This document shows, in pieces, positions 1 to 5,445 of a DNA stretch of 5,480 nt. The notes beneath the pieces were generated by a model, which was not told the DNA's origin, made no database searches, and worked only from the letters and a program-made list of their open reading frames with translations. Within the stretch, counting starts at the first letter, position 1, and every line of letters starts with the position of its first letter. The DNA lies in assembly GCA_022798035.1 (NCBI GenBank), contig JAAWLS010000173.1, positions 1-5,480 on the forward strand, in the 5' to 3' direction. The stretch is from Lachnospiraceae bacterium (GTDB lineage: Bacteria > Bacillota > Clostridia > Lachnospirales > Lachnospiraceae). The position numbers were made by a program, and so were the translations under genes.

Positions 1-64
1 AGCATCATAAAACGAAATTAATTTTAATATATGGGAATAATTTCAAAAAAAGGAGGAATTGTTT
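1..64 (+). promoter_or_regulatory. AT-rich leader of the catabolic operon with a possible operator half-site
   Basis: This short region ahead of the first gene is very AT-rich and carries no open reading frame. It contains GGAATAAT at 34-41, the same octamer that forms the right half of an inverted repeat in the regulator's promoter (4056-4070), so it may be half of an operator. I cannot place a convincing promoter here: TAATAT at 25-30 could be a -10 but has no good -35 at the right distance. The true promoter may lie before the window, or the operon may continue from upstream genes. The regulatory role is an inference. Confidence 0.35.
51..56 (+). promoter_or_regulatory. Ribosome binding site that fixes the dehydrogenase start
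   Basis: A perfect AGGAGG lies 8 bases before ATG at 65. The in-frame TTG at 59 is only 2 bases from this site, too close to serve as a start, so the protein begins at ATG 65. Confidence 0.9.
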
Positions 65-1123
65 ATGAAGGCGGTGAGAATGTATGCGCCGAGAGATTTG
101 AGGGTGGAGGAAGTAGATATCCCTGGATATGAGGCGGATGAATGTCTGATTAAGGTGATGGCAGTAGGGGTCTGCGGCTCAGATATTCCAAGAGTGAACC
201 AGTATGGAGCTCACGTGTCACCCATTATTGTGGGACATGAATTTGGGGGAATCGTAACGGAGACGGGAGCCGGCGTGACAAAATTTAAGGTGGGAGACAG
301 AGTGACCTGTCCGCCGCTGATTCCATGTATGAAGTGTAAATATTGTCAGATGGGGCAGTATTCTCTCTGTGAAGATTATGACTATTACGGTTCCAGGCGT
401 GACGGAGCATTTGCACAGTACATAGCGGTCAAGGAAGGAAATTTGCTGAAAGTCAGCGATAAGGTTTCCTATGAGGATGCGGCCACTACGGACCCATGCG
501 CCAATGCACTGCACGGAATGGAAAGGGCAGAATTTAAGCCGGGAGATTCTGTATGTGTTTATGGAGCAGGACCTATCGGATTGTTTGCAGTCCAGTATGC
601 AAAGATTAAGGGTGCATCTAAGGTGATTGCAGTGGATGTATGGGATGAGAAACTTGAGATGGCCAGGAAGAACGGTGCAGATGTGGTAATCAATTCCAAA
701 AATCAGGATGCCGTTCAGGCAGTTATGGAAGCGACGGATGGATTTGGCGCGGATGTAGTCATTGATTTCTCAGGAGCGCCAGTGTGCCAGAAGGCGTCTA
801 TTCTTTCAGCAGCAAAACTTGGCCGGGTGGTATTTCTTGGAATTTCCCATCAGGGGCTGGAGCTTTCTGAGAAAGAAGTCGACCAATTAATGAGGCGGCA
901 GCTTAATGTGAAGGGCTCTTGGAATTCCTTTACAAAACCATTTCCCGGAAGTGACTGGACAGGAGCTGTTGATTTGTATGAAAATCACGGCATGACAGCG
1001 AAAGATATTATCAGCCACCGATTATCACTGGAAGAAGCGCCGGAAATCTTTGAAAAAATTGCAAAAGGCGGGTTTTTCTTTAGTAAAATTATGTTTTATC
1101 CCAATGGACAAGAAGAAAAATAG
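65..1123 (+). CDS. Zinc-dependent medium-chain polyol dehydrogenase, GatD (galactitol-1-phosphate 5-dehydrogenase) type
   Basis: This 352-residue protein is a complete medium-chain alcohol dehydrogenase, close to the usual ~350 residues. Visible signatures are CGSD at 37-40 (catalytic zinc Cys37), GHE at 57-59, the structural-zinc cysteines 88, 91, 94 and 102, the GSRRDG stretch at 109-114 and the Rossmann motif GAGPIG at 167-172, with Asp191 at the end of the second strand suggesting NAD preference. GSRRDG and the late GSW...PFPG.DW block match my recollection of E. coli GatD, which oxidises galactitol-1-phosphate to tagatose-6-phosphate. The fourth catalytic-zinc ligand, usually Glu in an EP motif, is Asp143 here (DP). 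It is first in a four-gene operon with a sugar kinase 21 bases downstream. A downstream kinase hints that the substrate may be a free polyol rather than a phosphate, and no galactitol PTS or tagatose-bisphosphate aldolase is in view. The family call is firm; the exact substrate is unknown (sorbitol, ribitol and other polyol dehydrogenases are alternatives). Confidence 0.9.
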   Translation: MKAVRMYAPRDLRVEEVDIPGYEADECLIKVMAVGVCGSDIPRVNQYGAHVSPIIVGHEFGGIVTETGAGVTKFKVGDRVTCPPLIPCMKCKYCQMGQYSLCEDYDYYGSRRDGAFAQYIAVKEGNLLKVSDKVSYEDAATTDPCANALHGMERAEFKPGDSVCVYGAGPIGLFAVQYAKIKGASKVIAVDVWDEKLEMARKNGADVVINSKNQDAVQAVMEATDGFGADVVIDFSGAPVCQKASILSAAKLGRVVFLGISHQGLELSEKEVDQLMRRQLNVKGSWNSFTKPFPGSDWTGAVDLYENHGMTAKDIISHRLSLEEAPEIFEKIAKGGFFFSKIMFYPNGQEEK

Positions 1124-1130
1124 AGATAAA

Positions 1131-1136
1131 AAGGAG
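1131..1136 (+). promoter_or_regulatory. Ribosome binding site that fixes the kinase start
   Basis: AAGGAG lies 8 bases before ATG at 1145. An in-frame GTG at 1139 is only 2 bases away and is rejected as the start. The site lies in the 21-base gap after the dehydrogenase stop codon. Confidence 0.85.
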
Positions 1137-1144
1137 AAGTGCTT

Positions 1145-2635
1145 ATGAGCAGATATTTTATGGGTGTAGATGCAGGAACACATGGAGTCAGAGTAGGAAT
1201 TGCCGATGATACTGGTGAGTTTATCGCAATGAAGGAAGTGGAACATCCGACCGATTATCCTGTTCCGGGACGTGCAGAACAGAATGCAGAACATTGGTGG
1301 GTTGGATTAAAAGAGGCGCTTAGAGATTGTCTGAGTACTATCAGCAGCGAACAGCGCAAAAATATTGTATCAGGCTGCGTGTGCGCCACCTCTTCCACAG
1401 TGGTTCCGGTAAATGAAGATATCAATCCTCTGTCACCAGCTATTTTGTGGATGGACAACAGGGCCATCGAGCAGGCAGACAGGATGAATCACACAAATCA
1501 TAAAGTTTTGAAGTATTGCGGGGAGGCTGTCTCACCGGAATGGATGCTTCCGAAGGTTCTCTGGCTGAAAGAAAATCAGAGAGACATTTATAATAGAAGT
1601 TACAAAGTAATTGAGCAGCTGGATTTTTTAAATTATAAGCTGTGCGGTGTGTTAAGTTCTTCCATATGCCAGACTACATGCAAATGGAATTATGTGGAGT
1701 CAGAAGGCGGTTACCAGAAAGATTTTATGGAGGCAATCGGGTTTGAGGATTATGAAGAGAAATTGGTTACCAGAGTAGACAAAATCGGTGCGCCTCTTGG
1801 TAAAATTACAGAAGAATTTGCCCGTGAATTTGATTTGAATCCAGATATGATGATTGTCCAGGGAGGCGTGGACGCTCATATGGCGATGTTCGGCCTTAAT
1901 GTGATTGAGCCAAATAAAATCGGCGTAATTATGGGAACCAGTTTCGTACACCTCTGTCTGGCAGAAGAGAAAAAAGATTACAAGGGAATCTGGGGACCTT
2001 ACGACGGGGCTGTCATTGATAAACTGTGGCTGCTGGAAGGCGGACAGATTTCAGCGGCTTCTGTTCTGGACTGGTACCAGAAGAATTTTTATCAAGATGC
2101 AAGCTATGAGACTATTATCAGTGAGGCAGAGTCTATTCCTCCTGGATGCGACGGATTGGTGGCTCTTGATTTCTTCCAGGGCAACAGGACTCCCTATAAG
2201 ACTGCGAGAGCCAAAGGCGTTTATTATGGATTAAAACTGACCCACACAAAAGCGCATTTGTACCGCGCGCTGCTGGAGGCAGTGGCTTTTGGAACAGCCA
2301 ATATTATTAAAAATTTTGAGGAACAGGGCTATCCGGTAAACAGTCTTATTGGATGCGGCGGAGTTACAAAGAATCGTCTGTGGATGCAGATTATTTCCGA
2401 TATTACTGGAAAACCGATTATTGTAAATAAAGAATTGCAGGCAGGGGTGCTGGGCTGCAGCGTGGTTGCAGCGGCAGGACAGTATCAGGGAGATTTTCAG
2501 AAGGCAGCCGATGCAATGGTGCATCCGGATGTGGAAATTAAGCCTGATATGGAAAACCATAAGAAATACACCAAAATATTCGATACTTATCTGGAACTTT
2601 ATGAAAATCTTGCAGATATGATGGAAAAGGGTTAG
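1145..2635 (+). CDS. FGGY-family carbohydrate kinase (ribulokinase/xylulokinase-like, substrate unknown)
   Basis: This 496-residue protein would transfer phosphate from ATP to a sugar or sugar alcohol in the cytoplasm. The N-terminal FGGY domain opens with the phosphate-binding GVDAGTHGVRVGIADDTG (7-24), followed by ILWMDNRA (100-107). The probable catalytic base is Asp243 in QGGVDAHMAMFG. The C-terminal domain shows GVIMGTS (260-266), GGQISAAS (299-306), DFFQGNRTP (342-350) and the nucleotide-binding block GCGGVTKNRLWMQIISD (403-419). The WMD.RA and GNR blocks resemble ribulokinase-type FGGY enzymes more than classical XylB, which has SGQMHG where this protein has ATSSTVV (81-87). At 496 residues it is shorter than AraB (~560) and near XylB length. 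FGGY kinases commonly phosphorylate a terminal hydroxyl, so a ketose 5-phosphate is a reasonable product to feed the aldolase encoded 33 bases downstream. LsrK (autoinducer-2 kinase) is also in this family. The family is certain; the substrate is not readable. Confidence 0.92.
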   Translation: MSRYFMGVDAGTHGVRVGIADDTGEFIAMKEVEHPTDYPVPGRAEQNAEHWWVGLKEALRDCLSTISSEQRKNIVSGCVCATSSTVVPVNEDINPLSPAILWMDNRAIEQADRMNHTNHKVLKYCGEAVSPEWMLPKVLWLKENQRDIYNRSYKVIEQLDFLNYKLCGVLSSSICQTTCKWNYVESEGGYQKDFMEAIGFEDYEEKLVTRVDKIGAPLGKITEEFAREFDLNPDMMIVQGGVDAHMAMFGLNVIEPNKIGVIMGTSFVHLCLAEEKKDYKGIWGPYDGAVIDKLWLLEGGQISAASVLDWYQKNFYQDASYETIISEAESIPPGCDGLVALDFFQGNRTPYKTARAKGVYYGLKLTHTKAHLYRALLEAVAFGTANIIKNFEEQGYPVNSLIGCGGVTKNRLWMQIISDITGKPIIVNKELQAGVLGCSVVAAAGQYQGDFQKAADAMVHPDVEIKPDMENHKKYTKIFDTYLELYENLADMMEKG

Positions 2636-2668
2636 ACTATAAGGAAAAGAGCAGTAAAGGAGAGAAAA

Positions 2669-3322
2669 ATGACAAAACAGGAAATATTATCTCATATTGA
2701 CCATACACAGCTGAAAGCGTTCTGTACATGGGAGGACATCAAAAAACTTTGTGACGAAGCTATCGAAAATCAGACAGCTTCTGTGTGCATTCCCCCTTCC
2801 TATATTGAAAAGATTCACAACACTTACGGAGAGAAAATCAATATCTGCACAGTAATTGGATTTCCCCTGGGTTATAATACAAAAGAAGTGAAAGTTCTGG
2901 AAGTGAAAGACGCTATCGCCAGAGGATGCAATGAAGTGGATATGGTAATCAATATCGGTGACGTAAAGAACGGCGATTTTGACAAGGTGGAAGAGGAAAT
3001 CAGAGCTTTAAAGGAAGCGGCAGGACAGCATGTTCTGAAAGTGATTGTGGAGACATGTTATCTGACAAAGGAAGAGAAAATCAAACTCTGCCAGTGTGTG
3101 ACAAATGCAGGGGCTGATTACATTAAGACTTCCACAGGGTTTGGAACAGGCGGTGCCACAATAGAAGATATTACATTGTTTGCAGAACATATTGGTCCTA
3201 ATGTGAAAATGAAAGCGGCAGGCGGGGTAAAGACCCGTGACGACCTAGAAATGTTCCTTGCAAAAGGATGCGAGAGAATCGGAACCAGCTCTGCGGTGCA
3301 GATGCTGCAGGAGGAAGCATAG
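2669..3322 (+). CDS. deoC: Deoxyribose-phosphate aldolase (DERA)
   Basis: This 217-residue class I aldolase would reversibly cleave 2-deoxyribose-5-phosphate to acetaldehyde and glyceraldehyde-3-phosphate through a Schiff base. The hallmark residues are present: IDHT at 10-13, Asp91 in EVDMVIN, the Schiff-base Lys153 in YIKTSTGFGTGGAT, and Lys182 in MKAAGGV, matching the Asp102/Lys167/Lys201 triad of E. coli DeoC. The late IGTSSAV (204-210) fits the phosphate-binding end of the barrel. The length is normal for Firmicute DERAs (~215-225). The start ATG is preceded by AAAGGAG (2656-2662) at 6 bases. The usual DHTLLKP motif reads DHTQLKA here, a small departure near the active site. The gene is not surrounded by nucleoside-salvage genes but by a polyol dehydrogenase, an FGGY kinase and a phosphatase, so its physiological substrate may be a related 5-phosphate. 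Confidence 0.95.
   Translation: MTKQEILSHIDHTQLKAFCTWEDIKKLCDEAIENQTASVCIPPSYIEKIHNTYGEKINICTVIGFPLGYNTKEVKVLEVKDAIARGCNEVDMVINIGDVKNGDFDKVEEEIRALKEAAGQHVLKVIVETCYLTKEEKIKLCQCVTNAGADYIKTSTGFGTGGATIEDITLFAEHIGPNVKMKAAGGVKTRDDLEMFLAKGCERIGTSSAVQMLQEEA
3309..3314 (+). promoter_or_regulatory. Ribosome binding site inside the end of deoC
   Basis: AGGAGG lies within the last codons of the aldolase gene, 12 bases before ATG 3327 of the phosphatase gene. The spacing is a little long. With only 4 bases between the deoC stop and the next start, translational coupling is likely. This site argues against a longer in-frame start at 3258, which would lie deep inside deoC. Confidence 0.75.
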
Positions 3323-3326
3323 AAAT

Positions 3327-3971
3327 ATGGGAATTGAATTGGTAATATTTGATATGGACGGGCTGATGTTTGATACGGAAAATGTTACGTTTCGGGCTTA
3401 CATGGAAATCGGGAAAGAGAGAGGGCTTGTCACAAACCGTCAGCAGTATGTGCAGATTTTGGGATTGAAGCAGGAAGATATTGAAAAAATTTACCGCGGC
3501 TTTTTCGGAGAAGATTTTGACGCTGCTAAGTTCTATTGTGATGTGGCTCAAAGGAAATTAGATATTCTGGGCAGGGAGGGAATGCCCATAAAACCTGGAT
3601 TGCTGGAGCTGCTTGAGGAATTAGAGAAAAGGAATATAAAAAGAGCAGTTGCCAGCGGCTCTTCCATTGATACCATTGAGGGTTATCTTGTTCAGAGCGG
3701 CTTGACAGAAAAATTTGACATGATTCTCTCCTCTCAAAGTGTAAAACGGGGAAAACCTGCACCGGATGTGTTTCTAAAAGTCTGTGAAAAGATGAAAGTG
3801 GAGCCGGGACGTGCTTTGGTTCTGGAGGATTCCATCAATGGAGTGCAGGCTGCTGTGGCGGGAGGAATCAAAGTAATCGCTGTGCCTGATATGATTTCGA
3901 TTCCCCATGAACTTCAGAAACAGTGTTATGATGTAGTAAAGACGTTAGAAGATGTTAAGAACCGTCTGTGA
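3327..3971 (+). CDS. HAD-superfamily sugar-phosphatase-like hydrolase (subfamily IA)
   Basis: This 214-residue protein has all four HAD motifs: DMDGLMFDTE with the nucleophile Asp9 and acid/base Asp11 (9-18), the motif II region AVASGSS (107-113, Ser110), Lys143 in GKPAPDVF, and VLEDSINGVQAA with Glu167/Asp168. An alpha-helical cap lies at about 17-85. This is the layout of the beta-phosphoglucomutase / 2-deoxyglucose-6-phosphatase / glycerol-phosphatase group. The hinge histidine that follows motif I in beta-phosphoglucomutase (EYHFRAW) is Thr21 here (NVTFRAY), so a phosphatase is more likely than a mutase. It begins 4 bases after deoC and ends in tandem stops TGA TAA. In this operon it could remove phosphate from a pathway intermediate or a toxic side product. 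An upstream in-frame ATG at 3258 is rejected because it overlaps deoC by 65 bases and the HAD fold begins right at the chosen start. The substrate is unknown. Confidence 0.88.
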   Translation: MGIELVIFDMDGLMFDTENVTFRAYMEIGKERGLVTNRQQYVQILGLKQEDIEKIYRGFFGEDFDAAKFYCDVAQRKLDILGREGMPIKPGLLELLEELEKRNIKRAVASGSSIDTIEGYLVQSGLTEKFDMILSSQSVKRGKPAPDVFLKVCEKMKVEPGRALVLEDSINGVQAAVAGGIKVIAVPDMISIPHELQKQCYDVVKTLEDVKNRL

Positions 3972-3999
3972 TAATATTTCCATTTCATATTTTAAAATG

Positions 4000-4035
4000 A
4001 CAGGGGTTGCTGCCGAATTTTGCAGCAGCTCCTGT
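4000..4035 (+). terminator. Probable terminator of the four-gene operon
   Basis: A 14-bp stem, arms 4000-4013 and 4022-4035, contains two G-U wobbles and closes on an 8-base loop. The stem is GC-rich in the middle (GCTGC/GCAGC). The following T-run is short (TGTTT then C), so it may terminate imperfectly and allow some read-through into the regulator. It begins 28 bases after the phosphatase stop and lies before the regulator's promoter, separating the two units. Confidence 0.7.
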
Positions 4036-4051
4036 TTCGAGTGGACAAATG

Positions 4052-4080
4052 TTGAATTATTTGGAATAATCTGATAAAAT
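4052..4080 (+). promoter_or_regulatory. Sigma-A-type promoter of the regulator with an internal inverted repeat (possible operator)
   Basis: TTGAAT (4052-4057) and TAAAAT (4075-4080) are separated by 17 bases and match the sigma-A -35/-10 consensus at 4 of 6 and 5 of 6 positions. The region between them holds a perfect inverted repeat, ATTATT-N3-AATAAT, at 4056-4070. A protein bound there would block RNA polymerase, which fits autoregulation by the SorC-type regulator encoded directly downstream. The promoter call is from sequence; the operator role is inferred. Confidence 0.6.
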
Positions 4081-4095
4081 GTAGTTCGAATCAGT

Positions 4096-4104
4096 AGAGG
4101 GTGA
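4096..4104 (+). promoter_or_regulatory. Ribosome binding site of the regulator
   Basis: AGAGGGTGA is a moderate Shine-Dalgarno match, with AGAGG ending 8 bases before ATG 4109. A second in-frame ATG at 4118 would sit about 17 bases from AGAGG, so 4109 is preferred, although the two differ by only three codons. Confidence 0.6.
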
Positions 4105-4108
4105 TGTT

Positions 4109-5059
4109 ATGGATGTAATGAAATCGTATCAGATAATCAGAGTGGCAAAAAAATATTACGAACTGCATATGGGACAGTTGGAAATTGCAAAAGAGGAAGG
4201 CGTCTCAAAGTCTACCATCAGCAGAATGCTGCAAAAGGCCATGGATTTAGGTTATATTAAAGTGAAAATAGATGCGCCGACGGAATCCTTAAAGACATTG
4301 GAAAATGATTTGAAAGGATTTTTTCATTTAAAAGAGGCATTTGTCAATCCCAATTTAATAGACAATGAAGAGATTATTATGAGGGATACCTGCCGGGCCC
4401 TTGCAAGAAATCTCAGTTCGTATATTAAGGATAACAGTACGGTGGGAGTTTCCTGGGGAAAAACCATGAACTGCCTGGTAAAAGAGATTAATTATATCAA
4501 TGCGAGAAATATTAAGGTTGTCCAGTTAAATGGAGGCGTTGCAAAATCTGCAAATTTAACGGGGGCGGCCCAGATTGTGGATGCTTTGACACAGGCTGGG
4601 GATGGAATCGGATATATGTTTCCAGTGCCGGCTATTGTGGATTCCAAAGTGATATCCACTGTGCTGAAAGAAGATTCTCAGGTGCAAGATGTTCTGAATC
4701 TGGCAAGAGAGGCCCAAACTACGATTTTCAGTATAGGTGCTTTGTCTAAACAGTCTATTTTATATGAAGTGGGTTATTTAAAAGATGAAGATTACCATGT
4801 GCTGGAAGAGAAAGGGGCCGTGGGCGATATCGCCTCCAGATTTTTTGATATCAATGGAAAAATTGCAGATGAAAATTTAGATGAGAGAGTTGTAGGATTA
4901 GATTTGGAAGAACTGAAAAAGAAAGAGTGGAACATCGCCGTTGCTGTGGGAAATCAAAAAGTGGATGCGATAATCGGAGCTTTGAACGGCGGATTTGCTA
5001 ATGTTCTCTATACGGATGAGAAAACGGCAAGGCTGTTATTAGAAAAGGTAAATAGATAG
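4109..5059 (+). CDS. SorC/DeoR(Bacillus)-type sugar-binding transcriptional regulator
   Basis: This 316-residue protein has the standard SorC-family length and layout. An N-terminal helix-turn-helix (about 20-45, including QLEIAKEEGVSKSTISRML) is followed by a sugar-phosphate-binding domain with VGVSWGKTM (112-120), VVQLNGG (137-143), FPVPAIVDS (171-179), IFSIGAL (206-212), GAVGDIASRFFD (236-247) and VAVGNQKVDAIIGALNGGFANVLYTDE (278-304). Family members such as B. subtilis DeoR, CggR and E. coli LsrR are cytoplasmic repressors or activators released or modulated by a phosphorylated sugar. B. subtilis DeoR responds to deoxyribose-5-phosphate through a Schiff base to Lys141; the aligned position here is Asn141. 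The gene directly follows the deoC operon, has its own promoter with an inverted repeat, and shares an octamer with the operon leader. It is therefore most likely the local regulator, sensing a sugar phosphate made by the kinase or consumed by the aldolase. The family is certain; effector and mode are inferred. Confidence 0.93.
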   Translation: MDVMKSYQIIRVAKKYYELHMGQLEIAKEEGVSKSTISRMLQKAMDLGYIKVKIDAPTESLKTLENDLKGFFHLKEAFVNPNLIDNEEIIMRDTCRALARNLSSYIKDNSTVGVSWGKTMNCLVKEINYINARNIKVVQLNGGVAKSANLTGAAQIVDALTQAGDGIGYMFPVPAIVDSKVISTVLKEDSQVQDVLNLAREAQTTIFSIGALSKQSILYEVGYLKDEDYHVLEEKGAVGDIASRFFDINGKIADENLDERVVGLDLEELKKKEWNIAVAVGNQKVDAIIGALNGGFANVLYTDEKTARLLLEKVNR

Positions 5060-5066
5060 AAGAGAG

Positions 5067-5101
5067 CCCCATAAATATGAAGCTGATTCATATTTATGGG
5101 G
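5067..5101. terminator. Bidirectional terminator between the regulator and the convergent small gene
   Basis: The perfect 14-bp arms 5067-5080 and 5088-5101 each have four G/C pairs at the base. An extra A-T pair (5081/5087) leaves a 5-base loop. The hairpin starts 7 bases after the regulator stop and is followed on the plus strand by a T-rich stretch interrupted by other bases. On the minus strand, the TAA stop of the small gene (5094-5096) lies inside the right arm and the downstream side is CT-rich. One hairpin therefore seems to serve both convergent genes. Confidence 0.85.
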
Positions 5102-5330
5102 ACATTTGTTTCATTTGTTCAAATAAATCCAGGTCTTCCTGTGTGATTTTCAGATTAGAGCAGTAAGTCCTGCCTTCCGGCGTTGTGATATTTACCTCAA
5201 TAATGGTATTTTTTTTGATGCCTTCCTGGGCAACTGCCTTTAAAAATTTGGGGAACTTAGGATGATTGGCGGTGAATTTCTGCCATGTTCCCATCAGTTG
5301 AAAAATTTGAGTAGGATTCATTCCAGCCAT
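5094..5330 (-). CDS. Small conserved-looking cytoplasmic protein of unknown function
   Basis: This 78-residue protein starts at ATG 5328-5330, preceded on its strand by GAAAGGA (5340-5346) at about 9 bases, a good ribosome site. A later in-frame ATG at 5319-5321 is too far from that site. The protein has no signal peptide or membrane segment. Reading suggests an amphipathic N-terminal helix (about 5-20), a basic aromatic NHPKFPKFL segment (22-30) with a second helix, two strands forming a probable beta-hairpin around TIIEVNITTPEG and TYCSNLKIT (42-64), and an acidic C-terminal helix (about 64-76). I have an impression of similar small uncharacterised proteins in Lachnospiraceae but cannot name a family. 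It is convergent to the regulator, has its own promoter and shares the terminator, so it is not part of the sugar operon. It is judged real from its ribosome site, promoter, terminator and balanced composition. Confidence 0.8.
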   Translation of the reverse strand: MAGMNPTQIFQLMGTWQKFTANHPKFPKFLKAVAQEGIKKNTIIEVNITTPEGRTYCSNLKITQEDLDLFEQMKQMSP

Positions 5331-5411
5331 TGTGTGATATCCTTTCTGTAGATTATGTGATGCTGTGCACTTTTTGAAAGCCTGTTGCCGCGCGGCTCAT
5401 TGATGTCATGC

Positions 5412-5420
5412 ATTATACCA
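5412..5420 (-). promoter_or_regulatory. Extended -10 promoter of the small minus-strand gene
   Basis: Read on the minus strand this is TGG followed by TATAAT, a consensus -10 hexamer with the TGN extension. No good -35 is seen at 16-18 bases upstream, which is normal for extended -10 promoters. Transcription would begin near 5405, leaving a leader of about 75 bases before ATG 5330. The leader contains the self-complementary GCCGCGCGGC (5387-5396). Confidence 0.65.
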
Positions 5421-5445
5421 TAATCACTTCGTGATACATTATGGT
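5412..5445. repeat. Cluster of overlapping inverted repeats at the minus-strand promoter
   Basis: ACCATAAT (5417-5424) and ATTATGGT (5438-5445) are perfect inverted copies. Between them is a nested inverted repeat ATCAC-TTC-GTGAT (5423-5435). ATTAT (5412-5416) is also an inverted copy of ATAAT (5420-5424), so alternative pairings exist. The cluster covers the -10 element and the DNA just upstream, consistent with an operator, a repeated palindromic element, or a terminator for a gene beyond the right edge. Confidence 0.6.

Noticed and set aside
6..20. Possible catabolite-responsive element around the CG at 13-14
   Set aside because: It fails the conserved T, G and C positions of the cre consensus apart from the CG core and some A positions, so it is not supported.
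59..64. TTG start giving the dehydrogenase two extra residues
   Set aside because: It is 2 bases from the AGGAGG site, whereas ATG 65 is at an ideal 8 bases.
65..1123. Calling the first gene gatD outright as galactitol metabolism
   Set aside because: No galactitol PTS, tagatose-bisphosphate aldolase or tagatose-6-phosphate kinase is in the window, and the downstream kinase and aldolase fit a different pathway.
1139..1144. GTG start for the kinase
   Set aside because: It lies only 2 bases from the AAGGAG site; ATG 1145 is correctly spaced and leads directly into the FGGY N-terminal motif.
1025..1294. Minus-strand open frame spanning the dehydrogenase/kinase junction, and other long antisense frames in the operon
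   Set aside because: They overlap strongly supported plus-strand genes, are rich in Cys, Phe and His, and resemble no protein; they are shadows.
3258..3326. N-terminal extension of the HAD protein overlapping deoC
   Set aside because: The added residues are Arg/Cys-rich and are simply the deoC sequence in another frame; ATG 3327 has a ribosome site and begins at the fold.
3989..3998. ATTTTAAAAT palindrome just before the operon terminator
   Set aside because: It is short, purely A/T and expected by chance in AT-rich intergenic DNA; no link to a promoter or gene was seen.
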